From Anodontia alba (taxonomy: Eukaryota; Mollusca; Bivalvia; Lucinida; Lucinidae), in the NCBI GenBank assembly GCA_964016985.1, contig OZ024823.1, positions 137,846,112-137,910,111 on the forward strand: 64,000 nt of DNA, in the 5' to 3' direction. Below, in pieces: positions 36,123-48,489 of the stretch. The notes below the pieces were generated by a model, which was given only the letters and a program-made list of their open reading frames with translations, was not told the origin of the DNA and did not search any database. Position 1 is the first letter of the stretch. Each line of letters starts with the position of its first letter. Position numbers and translations under genes: made by a program.

Positions 36123-38535
36123 CATATCTGCGGACGGCGAAGGCTCTGCCTTTGCTGGCCGCCTGTGTAATTAAGTCCCTTTTCTCATGGACTGCCTCAG
36201 TTTGATTGAAGAAATGGCTTAACTAGGTATGGCTACGAAGAGCATATTTTACAAAGGCGTGTTAACGTCATATCATATCAAGGCGATTGTTGATTACTTT
36301 AAAAACAATGGTTACACTCCTCTTATCATTAGCATAAATGTTTATTTACTTTTTGTTTGATCTTTACCTGACAGTAATTATTTAAGATTTATAGGTATCT
36401 AGGGCTTTCACGTTCTATCGCATTTATAAATCCGGCATTGACGTCATGAGGTCAACATAAATAGCAAATGAGTTATTTTTGGAATCGTCGTGTTACCGCA
36501 CCCAATTTGTATAGTTAACCAAATATAGGGCGTCCCTAAAATGTTTAAATGTGTTGGCGGCGTAAGCCGCTGCCCTTCTCATTTGATACGTAACGTAAGA
36601 AAATAGTGTCTGTACCATATGCGTATAGCGATTACCCAGATCAGTCTAATCATTCACGCAGTATGATAGGCTCTTCGTTGTCTGCTCAGAAAATCACTGA
36701 TTATTTCAGAATATTTTGACATATAGAGAAAGCCCTCAACACTGAAAATGCACGGAGGCATATAGCATAGAGTTCCCATTCTTTGCTGATTAACGTATGC
36801 TAAATTTCTATATACACTTTCAAGGGTGTGTGTGTATGTGTGTGGGGTGGGGGGGGGCTTTATTTTTTGTTCTCTTTTAGAGCAGATCCCGTTTTAGAAG
36901 GGACTTGGTGCGCAGGAAAGGAACAGGAAATCACTAAAATTTTCTCCCTGTAAAACAAAATAGCGGAAAATCTACCAAATATATATTAAGTCCTTCTGAC
37001 TGCTGCAAAGGGTTCAGTTGTGATCGATTCAGTTGTCTCTGTCCAGAGAAAACCCTGAACACCGAGACTGTAGCCCTTTTTCTTTTTTATTTTGCTGATC
37101 ACGTTAGATTTTCTACTTTAATTGCTTAAAAGAAGTCTATGTTCCGATCGATTCAGTTGTCTCTCTTCAGTACATTCTTGTCATTTATCACGACATAGAG
37201 ATTACAAGTTCCGGTTAGCTAAGTTGCTTGTATACTTACAGGGTCGAACCCGTCTAAAAGGTCTACCACAGTCTACATCTACCTGCGTAAAACTCTTATC
37301 AGAGTTTCTCCTATCAAGAAGGGTGGGAGTACCCGCAAATACAAATATTCGTGTGATTTTATTTGATATCGTATTACGGTGTGTTGATTTACTTAAGCAA
37401 TACTACGCTCTCTCAGGAGAAAATTCCAATAGACGTTGAGCATTTCCTATGAACATTCATACTCAATACGGACATTTTACATTATATAGCAGTTCAGTTA
37501 TAGAGGTTTGAGAATTTTACTCTGTGCTTTTTATGTTTACGGGAAATATTTGTTTTTGGACTTAAAACTCACTGTATGTCTTTGTACAATGTTGAACACG
37601 TTAATATAGCATGGAACATACAGTCCATGCACAGGAAATGAACATCTGAGCTCAAATATTGGGGAATTATTGGAAATATTCAACCAGGTAAGCCTTTTCC
37701 TCATTCTTTATCATGTAATATCCTCGTTTTCAATGTTTCAATGCTTTATCGATGGAGTGTAATTCGGTGGAATTTGATTGGTTGATCGAAGAAGATGGAT
37801 AAATCGTTATGTCTGTCATTTGATCGGCGAACAGGAAACCATTCAAACCAGCTTTAAAGAAAAACAAACCGTGTTTGTTCTACGCACTCGCACATCCTTA
37901 TAAGTTTTACCCTAATTGTCCTAAAATTTGAACAAACGTCCAGTTTACTAGCAATCGATGTGACTAGAAACTGCTGGAATTAGTGTTAAACAAGGTAGTC
38001 CCTGTTCTGCGACGTCTCATCAGTGTAGCTTGTCTGTCTCTATACCTGAGGTAAATACGGCGTGATGGGTAAAACAAAAACATGACCTTTATACAAAACG
38101 TAAACAATGAAGACGTAGGTCTACTTGCGCTCGCGCAGTCTAATCTGAACCTCTGCTCATCGATATATGGTACAGTATTCATAATGTGTTGTCAGATGGA
38201 CAACGAAGGTCTTGACCAGGCTGCGCAAATGTGCATATGCCCGATTATGGTATAAGGACCTTTTCTAGCGTTACACATTAAACATAATGCACGTGCACAA
38301 ATTAATCAGCCATATTTGCTCCTAACAGGCAGTCTTGTCTAGGCACATGAGTTCAGGATTCTGCATAGATTTAGCTCATTAGAGCATTGTTAAACATATA
38401 AATGGAACGCTTAGAATATATACGAGCAGCATAGGCTTTACCCTGAGCATGTATGTATGTATGTATGTATGTATGTGCGGGGACAAAATGGTAACAGAAT
38501 CGATATATATATATATTGTAGAATAATGATATTCA
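36123..38535. other. No gene; degenerate family F patch and simple repeats
   Basis: G-run and TG repeats at 36825-36858. Family F words (ttttagagcagatcccgttt, tagcggaaaatctaccaaat) at 36875-36985. A TATG microsatellite at 38448-38476. A 105-codon open frame at 37122-37439 (+) has no recognisable domain and no conservation evidence, so it is not called as a gene. Confidence 0.5.
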
Positions 38536-38814
38536 CATCACGAAAACACGCCTATTCAAATATATTGAAAATTTCAACACCAAAAAACTGAAAGTTTTCA
38601 GATAAAAATTTTAATATATTTCAAATGTCTGCTCAAAACATAGATTGTGGGTACTCGTTAGAACCGCCTCGCCGAGGCGGTTGTAACGAGTACCCACAAT
38701 CTATGGTTTTGAGCAGAAATAAGAACAATAATGTATACTGCTGTAAACCCCAGTTTTACTATATAAAAGTGGGGTTTAAGGGGGTCAGAATTATATAGGT
38801 ATGTTTTTGTGATG
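38536..38814. repeat. Hairpin MITE, family E copy 2
   Basis: Complete copy: terminal repeats catcacgaaaacacgcctat and its near complement ending tgtttttgtgatg; central hairpin tagattgtgggtactcgtta with its complement around cctcgccgagg; an aaccccagttttactatata segment on the right. Confidence 0.92.
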
Positions 38815-38989
38815 AGCATAAGGCTGTGCCTCCTCGCTGGATGATCTGGACCTCTGTAGTTCGCATATGACTCTGAGACACATTTTTCCATGGCACGGCT
38901 CCTATATCGATAATTGTATTGAAAATGAAAACTACTTAGATAATGTAAAGTATCTATAATAGGGTATATGAGGGTATAAGAAAAGCTTT

Positions 38990-39310
38990 CGTAAAAAATG
39001 GCGGAAATATACCAAGTGTATCCAGGCCCGTTAAAGGGGCCGTAAATATGGCAGGAAATCTACCAAGTGTGTATCCATTAAGGGGCCGTAAAAATGGCAG
39101 GAAATCTACCAAGTGTATCCAGGCCCCTTAAAGGGGTTGTAAAATGGCAGAACATCTATCAAGTGTGTCCAAGCCCTGAAAGGGGCCTGGATACACTCGG
39201 TAGATTTCCCGTCATTTTTAAGAAAGTGGCAACTTCTTGTGACATCATGTCACAAATCCCCTTCTGAATAGGGGTCTGCTCTAATAGGTAATAATTTGCT
39301 CCCAAAGGAG
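38990..39310. repeat. Tandem block of family F sub-repeat with an inverted unit
   Basis: About four direct copies of a roughly 50-bp unit (aatggcaggaaatctaccaa, gtgtatccaggccccttaaa) from 38995 to 39175. An inverted copy follows (ggggcctggatacactcggt, agatttcccgtcattttta). Then comes the right part of family F (cccttctgaataggggtctg). Confidence 0.75.
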
Positions 39311-40484
39311 AAAACAACATAGACCCTGATCAGTCGCTTCGTTATGTGGAGTCTGATCTGGGTCTACACTTTTGTTCAGGCCTGTCTGTCCGCATACATA
39401 AAGTAAGTTTCAGTAATTTGATCAAATCGAACCAGTAAATAATCCTGGATCCACCCCTTCGAACAGAAAATATATCTTGCTTGCATATAGGCATAGGTTA
39501 AATTGGCATTTGGTTCCTTGCAATATGTCGTAACGTAGATGATACAGCACCCCAACTGAGATAACAGGTATACCGTATTTTCTATGACTAGTCAGGATGT
39601 TTATTATCCGTGTAATGTCCTATATTGGCGTGTTCCAAGTGTTTAGCTATCTGGTCACACTTAAGGAATCCATTTAGGAGATCGAACACATGTTTCTTGT
39701 TCATTTGTGCTTCAGGGTAAAGGCGAGGTAGGTCGGCTTTTAAGCCGAATAAAACCCCGTCCAAGCTAATTTCTTTTCTTCTAACCATTCCAAGACAATA
39801 AACCCATGTATTACTTAGTTACTGTATCAAGATGGCGAAACAGTTAACTTGTGACGTCAGCCTGAATAGTTTGCAGTCGCTGCCATTTTGAATTTTGTCT
39901 CCACTTCGAATTTTATTTACGTCTATTCCCCGTCTGTTTACAAGTTAAACAAGATTTGCTTTGTGCATGAGATATACGTTCATGCAACTTTTCAGGTAAC
40001 AAAAGTTTTTACCTTCTTTTCACGTGATAGTTTAAAACATTTCAACACAATTACTGATGTGGCATTTTCTTCAACTATACCCAATCAAAGTAACTTGTGT
40101 CGAGGTAAAACTGATAAGTAAATGTGTTGGATCACAAGTTAAATATATAAAAAACTAAATATATATACTATTCATTAGGTCATGCAGTATTTGCTTGCCG
40201 CTAAGATAAGCATTTTACTGAAAAAAAAAAAGATGAAACTTACACGGTATCGAGAGAAATTTTAAGATGGTCGCATCCTTGCTTGTAAAAAAGATGGCGT
40301 CTCAAGTCACATATTCCTCAAAAGTGTATATGTTTGTGGCGACGTTTTCGGCTGTACCGTATATACTTAAAGTATTCGAACAGAGAGTCCTGGGTAATAT
40401 ACTCACATCAGTGTCGCAGAACGCGCCATCTGATCAGGATCTGCAGTGTTTGCCATTCAGCCGCTAGTTTTAGAAATATCAGCA
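39311..40484. other. No gene seen
   Basis: The start shares gtctgatctgggtctacac and caggcctgtctgtccgcata with 59528-59575. Nothing else recognised. Confidence 0.5.
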
Positions 40485-40731
40485 GTGCCCAGTTGTTCAA
40501 AACATTGTTATCTTAACAAGCTCCTTAGTGGTCAAAATATTAACTGTTCTAGTAAGTACAATATCTAATTCACAGGTATTTTTGCTAAAAAATGTGAGTA
40601 GCTTTTGCAAATGCAAAGGCTACTCACATTTTTTTCAGCAGAAGTATCAGGATATGTGTCATATTTAATGATCAAAGTTTTAATGATACGTTAACTAACG
40701 ACATCGTTAGTTTTGAACAATATGACCCAGG
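40485..40731. repeat. Palindromic miniature element, family B copy 2
   Basis: Same central hairpin (atgtgagtagcttttgcaaa and complement) and same right arm (cgacatcgttagttttgaac) as 2672-2918. The outer ends gtgcccagttg and gacccagg are more worn. Confidence 0.82.
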
Positions 40732-41101
40732 TAGTAAAACGAACGTGTCCAGTTTTTAGTGGAATAAGGTTAGGTGTTAATGTGTTCAAATATTTAGAAT
40801 AAATTCTGTGGTTTGATGTCGTTTATGCGTCGGCGTTTCTTTCATGATTTGGGGTTGCACTTCTTTATATTCTGATTGTGTTTTATGACCGTGGCATTTC
40901 CTTCATTACATGTTCGCTTGTAATAAATGTACTTGAAGGGACTGGATAAGGTGTGGTGGGAAGGTTAGGGTTGTCTCATGAATACCCAGTAGCAGAAAAT
41001 ATATTATTTGAATATCATGTAAAGTATATACTTGAATATCATGTACATGTTTTTCTTTAACGGATTATTTTTGGTGCATTCCTAAATATCTGCAACCTTC
41101 T

Positions 41102-41364
41102 CATTACGAAGACACGCCTATTCAAATATATAAAAAATTAAAAATTTTCAGATAAAAAAACTCTTATATTTTTCATATTTCTGCTTAAAACATAGATTGT
41201 GGGTATCGTTAGAACCGCCTCGCCGAGGCGGTTCTAACGAGTACCCACAATCTATGTTTTGAGCAGATATAAGAAAAATAATGTATACCCCTGTAAACCC
41301 CAGTTGTTCTATTCAAAAGAGGGGTTAAAGGGGGTAAAAATTATATAGGCGTGTTTTCGTGATG
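41102..41364. repeat. Hairpin MITE, family E copy 3
   Basis: Complete, with ends cattacgaagacacgcctat and gtgttttcgtgatg. It is flanked on both sides by cttct, a possible 5-bp target duplication not seen consistently in other copies. Confidence 0.92.
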
Positions 41365-41464
41365 CTTCTATTACCATAAACGCTGATCGAATCAACTTTC
41401 AGCAGATGTGCACGACACGCATTATGTGGCATGTCGTTTTAGTATAAAATGTTATGCTATATCT

Positions 41465-41743
41465 CATTACGAAAACATGCCTATTCAAATATATAGAAAA
41501 TTTATCCTCCAAAAATTTAAAATTTTCAGATAAAAAAACTGTGATATTTTTCATATTTCTGCTCAAAACATAGATTGTTGGTACTCGTTAGAACCGCCTC
41601 GGCGAGGCGGTTCTAACGAGTACCCACAATCTATGTTTTGAGCAGAAATAAGAAACATAACTTGTACCCCTGCAAACCCCAGTTTTACTATATAAAAGTG
41701 GGGTTTATGGGGGTCAAAATTATATAGGTGTGTTTTCGTGATG
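41465..41743. repeat. Hairpin MITE, family E copy 4
   Basis: Complete, same orientation as copy 3 and only 100 bp from it. Hairpin arms are nearly perfect (gtactcgttagaaccgcctc and complement). Confidence 0.92.
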
Positions 41744-41809
41744 TGTTCGGCAGCTCTGAACATTTGGAAGTTGTGAAAAATGGTGAACTTTTATCATCAT
41801 AGAACTGTT

Positions 41810-42115
41810 TTTTTTTTGTTTTGTTTTGTTTTGCCTACGCTCAGTCTCGGGTCGATAAAAACAAACATTTGTCAAATGTATTGCCTAGATCTTGTCGGTA
41901 TCAATCAGAACCTGAAAAATTATCAAAATATTCAATACGGTTCGAGGGTTATGGCCATTTTCATATTTCACATTTTTTGCCTTGACTTAGCCTCTGTTAA
42001 TGAAAACTCACATTTGGCACATTCATTGATTAGATCATGTCGGTATCTGTCAGTATGCCAAAAATTACCAAAATATACCCAAAGAGTTGAGTGCTATGGC
42101 CATTTTCGCTAACTG
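41810..42115. repeat. Two-unit degenerate tandem repeat (about 130 bp)
   Basis: aaaacaaacatttgtcaaat, cttgtcggtatcaatcagaa and gagggttatggccattttca in the first unit correspond to gaaaactcacatttggcaca, catgtcggtatctgtcagta and gagtgctatggccattttcg in the second. Confidence 0.65.
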
Positions 42116-42249
42116 ACCACGGACGGATAGACGGACTCACAAGGTACTTATAGGGCACTCTTCAGTCGATCTAGTCGGTCGACATTTCTGTGGGTCGTGC
42201 AAGGGCTTGTTCTGATAACTCGACCCGATTTTCCCATTTGAAAAATAGA

Positions 42250-42283
42250 GGGTGGGGGGGGGGGGGGGGGGGGGGGAGGTGAG
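42250..42283. repeat. Poly-G run
   Basis: About 30 G with few interruptions, then G-rich sequence to 42318. Potential G-quadruplex and sequencing-error site. Confidence 0.9.
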
Positions 42284-42862
42284 TGGCGTGGAGGGGCGGT
42301 GGGGGAGGTGGGGGAAGGTCGCATTTTTCCAAACAGTTATATCCAGAAAGTAATGTCTTCTTTATTACAAATTAACAATTTTTTGATGTGTTATTACAGA
42401 AATTGAGCCATTTATAAGTCCTTTTACACCTAATCTTTAAACGTCTTTTTTTTTTAAATAGATATACTATGGATTCAATTTCCATCAAATTATTGAACCG
42501 TTTTCCGTTTTTTAAAGAACCTATCAGATCATACTATGAACGATTCATTAAGTGTCGATCTTGCGCATGCCTCTGTAGATTACATGACAAACATCATAGG
42601 TTTTTTCTTTAAGAATCTGTTAAAAAGAGGGTAGCAACCTTTTTAGATTAAAGTACCTTCCATTCCGTGCCCGACAGAATCTTTTTTGCTATTTATTGTT
42701 CCATCTTATCTATATTACATATGTAAAGGAATTGTCGGTCACGGGGTGGAACAGTATTCACTCAGCCACTAAAGTGACCTACCCTAAGTTCACTTTTACT
42801 GTTATCTTTCCCAATGCAACCCTTACAATCTCATGAAGCCGCCTCAGTGAGTGGTAGACGTT
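42284..42862. other. No gene seen
   Basis: Unassigned sequence. Confidence 0.5.
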
Positions 42863-43141
42863 CATTACGAAAACACGCCTATTCAAAAATACTGATAATT
42901 TTACTACCATAACAAAGATACTTTTCAGATAAAAACACTGATATTTTTCATATTTCTGCTCAAAACATAGATTGTGGGTACTCGTTAGAACTGCCTCGGC
43001 GAGACGGTTCTAACGAGTACCCACAATCTATGTTTTCGAGCAAAAATAAGAGAAATAATGTATACCCTTGTAAACCCCAGTTTTACTATATAAAAGTGGG
43101 GTTTAAGGGGGTCAAATCTACATAGGTGTGTTTTCGTGATG
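42863..43141. repeat. Hairpin MITE, family E copy 5
   Basis: Complete, with ends cattacgaaaacacgcctat and gtgttttcgtgatg. The hairpin has a few arm mismatches (actgcctcggcgagacggtt). Confidence 0.92.
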
Positions 43142-44622
43142 TTCATGTGCGCATTTGCAGTGCACATTGAATGATCAGAGTATGCACAAAGAGGAAATTG
43201 AAACAAAACAGTATGAAATGGGGAAAAGTCTCGGCTAATCAGAATAACTCCTTTAAACTCTTACAGCGCCATCAAAACAGCAGCTAACGACATTCTTTTT
43301 TTTTTTTGTAAAGTTTGCCTTGACATTTTATATGAATCGATAATTCACATTATATGTCAAAATGTATTTTCTCCAAACAACAACAACAATAAATTTTTTA
43401 ATATCGCCAGCCACAATTTTGAATGGAGATATTTATAAGTGTTAAACATTCTAATAGTCCAAGCATTATGGAAACTATCTCAAAGCGTCACGGGTAATCT
43501 TAGATTTAGATTAGTGATTAAAAAGTATATGATTTAGAGTGGGTAAATAAATTTTGGTTGACTCTAATGTCATGATAATAAACAGACCCACGTCGATCGA
43601 TGGTACACTCGTGCACAAATGATTTCCGCAAAAACAAATAAAGGAAGCAAATGACACGACTATTACCAAACGACGGAGAACCGATTATTGTCAATAACGA
43701 GGCTTCTGCATGAACGTGTATGGTGTTTGTTCCGAGTTTGTGGGTAATTGTCTCTTTTATGCATTTTATTATTCGGTTACGTTGTATAAATGTTGGTGTT
43801 TTATATCTCCATATAAAAGGTGAATCCAAATACTATAGTTTCTTATTTCGCCATGAAAACAAACACAAGTTTTGTGTACTTACTAGAATCGCCTCGGAAA
43901 GGCGCTTCTAATAAGTACCACAACATATTTTTTTCATGGACAAACTGTTGAAAAAATGCCTTGTCTGAAGCTATGGTACATATTTATCTGTTGTGAGGAC
44001 CATATGTTAGATAAGCATTGTGTTAAATTTCATCCTCCAAATACAAAGTTGTAGTTTTTAGTATTGTTATTATTACTATTATTATTATTCTTATTATTGT
44101 TGTTTTATTGTTGTTGAGGTTGTTGTTGTTAGTATTATTTTTGTTTTTGTTATTCAGCAGCAACGTAAAAAAGTCATTTAATCTTAAAGCTTATCTTGGC
44201 TTGTTTCTGTTTCATTACCCAAAGATCTCTTTTGTCACGGTGCAGTTACTTTCTTTTAATAAAATATCTACACGTTGGTGTATCTAGAATACTGCTGCAT
44301 GAATGGCAAATAGTGTAGGCCCTGACCAGACGCTGTATAGTTGGTATATTTTTAGTTAACAGGACTATCCTAATAAATATGAATGTTTCTTAGAGCTTGC
44401 CACATAAGTTCAGCTATGCAAACAAATGATATCCGTGTTCGATCTTTGATCGCAACAGATTTTAATCAGATTATCAGTTTAGTTTGTATATATGCTTCTG
44501 ATAAATGACGACACTATAGGGTTTTTGCTCCGAGGCATTAAGAGAGCAAAGGAGATTTTAAAAAAAAGTCAATATTATCTAAACAAAAGGATTTTTAGAA
44601 GTGTTCTCTATGTCTTCTTTAG
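43142..44622. other. No gene; diverged E-like hairpin 43835-43935 and ATT/GTT-rich tract
   Basis: At 43850-43930 the arms gtgtacttactagaatcgcc and ggcgcttctaataagtacca face each other between catgaaaac-like and tttcatg ends. This is a smaller, diverged relative of the E hairpin. Low-complexity ATT/GTT repeats lie at 44055-44160. Confidence 0.6.
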
Positions 44623-44648
44623 AGAGAGAGAGAGAGAGAGAGAGAGAT
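44623..44648. repeat. (AG)n microsatellite
   Basis: Thirteen AG units. Confidence 0.95.
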
Positions 44649-44675
44649 CATTCCGCGCATGTAGATTTGTGCCAA

Positions 44676-44782
44676 CCCAGTGGCACACAACGTTAAAATG
44701 ACGTTGTATCAACGTCGATGCGACGTGATCATGTCGCATCGACGTTGATACGACGTCATTTTGGTGTTGTGTGCCTGCTGGG
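44676..44782. repeat. Palindromic miniature element, family C copy 2
   Basis: Long near-perfect arms cccagtggcacacaacgtta ... gacgttgtatcaacgtcgat meet their complements and end at gtgtgcctgctggg. Confidence 0.88.
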
Positions 44783-45330
44783 ATGTTACGTCTGGCCGTT
44801 GTCATAGGATACAGATTTCTTCTACAAGTGAGTAATCCACCAAGTTTCCCTGTTATAAACCTTACTATGGAGAGTTTGTGTTCGGTATTTTTGATTTTCC
44901 ATAATATTAACATACTTATGTGACAAGCGTACTTCTAAGGCATCATTGTGTTATATGTTTTAATATTTATCCATGAATACACATGTTGTAGGCAATCATT
45001 AAAAGAGCCCCACGAAAATGAAATAATAATACAGTCGAATTTTTAATTGTTTTTAGACATTTTCTTAAGACGCTGTGCTTCGTGATTGTGGCATTTCCTG
45101 GGTACCTTCCCTTATGTGACATTTCTTGTATATTTTCATTTATATTTTATATCAAAGGTCACTTCTATCGTAATGCTATGTCTGTTGGTTTCCTGTGACC
45201 TGGCTTGTATAGATTGTAATTGCTACTTTATGCTACAACACTATAAACTGCCATGATGTCAGTTTGGCAGTGCTTTATTGATATGATAACATTTTTCCAT
45301 TTACAACAAAATGCTTTTTCTGCTGTTTAA
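44783..45330. other. No gene; short family N-like piece near 45065-45110
   Basis: acgctgtgcttcgtgattgt and ggcatttcctgggtaccttc resemble the complement of the family N head. Nothing else recognised. Confidence 0.5.
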
Positions 45331-45534
45331 CTCTTTCGGTGCCAAATTTAAGACGACATTTGTCGTCTGCTTTTTTATTGTAACAAACTATCGCTTGGAA
45401 AGACGTTTATATATAAAGTGGAAAGACTGAATGTCAAACAGCGTAGATTCAGATGAGACGGTTCAATGAGCCGTCTCATCTGGATCTACGCTGTTTGCAA
45501 AAGCCTGTTATTATCGCCTGTGGCAGTGAAAGAG
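45331..45534. mobile_element. TTAA-flanked MITE, family D copy 1 (piggyBac-like target site)
   Basis: TTAA at 45327-45330 and 45535-45538 flanks ends ctctttcggtgccaaattt and ggcagtgaaagag. Inside is a perfect hairpin: cagatgagacggttcaatga with gccgtctcatctggatctac, bounded by aaacagcgtaga and ctgtttgc. A TTAA duplication is the signature of piggyBac-type insertion; no transposase is present. A second copy in opposite orientation is at 49454-49713. Confidence 0.82.
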
Positions 45535-45734
45535 TTAACACGCTACAGAGGATCTATTTGGTATAATCTGTATTCATAGAGGATACTTTAGCCAGACAAG
45601 TTGATGGACTAAATACAAAGCAGTGGAGTGACATAAAACATTATTTCATGATATGAGACATTCACAACATAATGAGAATAGTAAGTTTATGACTGATAAA
45701 CGATGATGACATCATATTAGCAAAACATTAGGGG

Positions 45735-46010
45735 ATGTATATTGTATGAGGAATGGATACACTTTCAAGAGAGGCAACTGTCAAAACTGTTTTGCTTCCT
45801 TTGTCTGTAAAGGGGTCATGAAAAAGAGCAAAAATGCATACTTTTTACAAACACACAGGTTGTTTTGCAACACAAAAAGTGTCTTCTCTTAAAGGAAAGA
45901 ATTTGCTCCAAGATGGAGCAAATTCTTTTCTTTTAGAGAAGACCCTTTTTCAGAAGGAAAGCAAAACAACCTGTGGGCCCGTATAAAGTACGTATTTTGC
46001 TATCTTTTAT
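45735..46010. repeat. Hairpin MITE, family F copy
   Basis: Left part ggatacactttcaagagagg, hairpin cttaaaggaaagaatttgct / agcaaattcttttcttttag, and right part ccctttttcagaaggaaagc, in the family order. An additional inverted pair (acacaggttgttttgc / gcaaaacaacctgtg) extends the palindrome. Confidence 0.8.
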
Positions 46011-46074
46011 TGTCACTGGCGGAAGTGTTAAAGACGTTTGTTCTAAACACACAACTCCTTATAAAAGTATAAAT

Positions 46075-46255
46075 GAAGATACCCAGGAAATGCCACAATC
46101 ACAAAGCACAGCCCTCCCAAGGCACTAAAAGACGTAGAGATGTGGAACAAACAATGACAAGAAAAAATAGCACAGCTGCAATACTCGCATACAAACAAGA
46201 GAGAACTGCAACAGACTTACCTCCTGAGAATGGTCAGCAGAAACCGTAACAAGCA
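46075..46255 (+). repeat. Family N-related repeat
   Basis: atgaagatacccaggaaatg, ccacaatcacaaagcacagc and ctcccaaggcactaaaagac are the head of family N in altered form, followed by acaatgacaag and gcacagctgcaat, also found at 59050-59090. Confidence 0.65.
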
Positions 46256-46309
46256 GCGGGAGTTGGGGTAAAGATAGGGCGTAAACTAGCTTTACTCAGT
46301 CGAACGTCA

Positions 46310-46676
46310 CCTTTATAGGCTCCGTATTCCTAAAAAAAAATAGACAATTTTTTTTTTATACAAGAAAGGTTTAATAGATTGATTAAAATAGATTTAATAG
46401 ATTAATACGATCGTAAAATGTGACATCTGACAGCCTGTAAAATTACAGTTAGTCTCTCGTTTTTGAACTGGCTCAAAAATGAAATGTTTGTTTATCGTAT
46501 CTCTGAATTAAAGTTGGCAACAATAATTCAGAGATATGATAAACAAATCATTTCATTTCAAGAACGAGAGACAAACTGAAATTTCTCAGGCTGTCAGGTG
46601 CCACATTTAGGATTGTATTAATAACATCAATTTATTAAACCTTTCTTGGATAATAAAATATGGAGCCTTTAAATCA
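46310..46676. repeat. Large palindromic element, family I (arms about 170 bp)
   Basis: Left arm order cctttataggctcc, caagaaaggtttaata, tctgacagcctgtaaaa, cagttagtctctcgtttttg, cgtatctctgaattaaagtt is mirrored in complement on the right down to tggagcctttaaa. Only one copy seen here. Confidence 0.85.
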
Positions 46677-46859
46677 GATGTAGCTCAAATTAAAGGTATG
46701 TGTTCTGTCAACGTAGGGTATTCTGCCTCACCAGTTAAACATCACAGTAAACAGTGGAGGGATAAATGGCTATACGAAAGCTAGAGCAATGAAGAACGAA
46801 TGTAGGACTACGGAGGGCTCGACCACAGATAACAATAAAATAATAAAAAATAACTGAAT

Positions 46860-47235
46860 GAAGATGGAGCAAATTAATTCCTTTTAGGGTAAACCCTTTT
46901 TTCAGAAGGGATCTGGCGTGAAGTAAAGCAAACTGTGGCCTAAATATTGTCTCCCTTGGCGAAAATGGCGAAAAATCGACGAAGAGTATCCAGTTCCTTT
47001 ACTAACACAAAAACTCAAACCTCAAACTGTTACAAACAGAAAAGACCCAACAGTGGCGTAACCAGTACGGAGTTATTGTTAAGCACACAATGGAATAATC
47101 TTCTAAAGATAATCTTTCGTATCATCCGAAAAAAAGGGCTACTCTTAAAGGTAAGGATTTGCTCCCAGAGGGAGTAAATTCTTTCCTTTAAGAGTAGCCC
47201 AAAATTTGGAAGCGATTTATGAGCAGTCCCTATGG
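46860..47235. repeat. Hairpin MITE, family F copy (rearranged)
   Basis: Two partial modules: ttttagggtaaacccttttt, cagaagggatctggcg and aaaatggcgaaaaatcgacg at 46880-46990, and a hairpin gctactcttaaaggtaagga / ctttaagagtagccc at 47138-47205. Confidence 0.7.
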
Positions 47236-47304
47236 TAAAAAAGCAAAATATTTTATGGGTTGGTATCTCTTTATTGCAAATAATGTTACGTTTCTTACGC
47301 ATAT

Positions 47305-48100
47305 TAAGACCAGTGACATCACAGACCATAGCCTACCAACGACAGCACAGACCACAGCCTACCAGTGACAGCACAGACCACAGCCTACCGGTGACAGCAC
47401 AGACCACAGCCTTTCAGTGACAGCACAGACCATAGCCTACCAGTTACAGCACAGACCACAGCCTACTAGTGACAACATATTCCACAGCCTACCAGTGACA
47501 GCACTTACCATAGCCTACCAGTCAAAGCACAGACTACAATTTACCAGTGACATCACAGACATAGCCTACCTGTGACAGCACAGGTCATAACCTACCAATG
47601 ACAGCATAGATCATAGCCTATCAGTGGCAGACCTCAGCCTAGCAGTGACAACACATACCATAGCCTACCAGTGACAGCACAGACCACAGTCTCCCAGTGA
47701 CATCACATACGATAACCTATCAGTGACAGCGCAGACCATAGTGTACCAGTGACAGCACAAACCACAACCTACTAGTGACAGCACAGACCATAGCCTACCA
47801 GTGACAGCATAGACCATAGTCTACCAGTGACAGCACAGACCACAGCCTACTAATGACAGTACAAATCAAAACTTCCAGTGACAGCACAGACTGCAGCCTA
47901 CCAGTGACAGCATAGACAATAGCCTTCCAGTAACAGCTCAGACCACAGCCTACCAGTGACAGCACAGACCATAGCTTACTAGTAACAGACCATAGCCTAC
48001 TAGTGACAGCAGAGACTACGTATAGCCTACCAGTGACAGACCGCAGCCTACCAGTGACAGACCATAGCCTACCAGTAACAAACCATAGCCTAGCAGGGAC
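47305..48100. repeat. 26-bp minisatellite, about 30 units
   Basis: The unit is cctaccagtgacagcacaga followed by ccacag or ccatag, with many point variants and several short units lacking the agcaca part. The 408-base minus-strand frame at 47795-48202 is a translation of the repeat. Confidence 0.95.
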
Positions 48101-48489
48101 AGCAAGAGGATGAGAAAACAAACTATGACGGATAACACCCACGTTACAAACCGACGAAAAGCAAAGCAACCAACTTCTTCTTCTCCAACAAGGTAACATC
48201 AAGGCTGAAATGTTTTTTTTTTGTTTTTTTTTTTTTATAGATATTTTGTGTGAAAGGGCATATGTACTACTGAATCGTTATTCACGTCGAGGACAGAAAA
48301 TTAAAACAAAATTTCCTATTTGCATGTTCAGAAAAATTGCGGATTTTGCTGCAGTTCAGAAAAATAATTTCCAACGGTATCACAAACAAGTCTGATAAGG
48401 GTTTGTTCTAATTTTGCATGGGATACTGTACAATTTCCCTACTGTCCTAGTTTTAAAACCTACCACTCTAAAACGACTGGGTCCTTTCA
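48101..48489. other. No gene seen
   Basis: T-rich run at 48211-48236, otherwise unassigned. Confidence 0.5.

Noticed and set aside
37122..37439. 105-codon open frame as a host gene
   Set aside because: No domain, no splice context and a non-ATG start; repeated cagttgtctct words nearby suggest local duplication instead.
47795..48202. 135-codon frame with LWSVTGRL repeats as a repeat protein
   Set aside because: It is produced by the 26-bp minisatellite, whose unit is not a multiple of three, and it is broken in other parts of the array.
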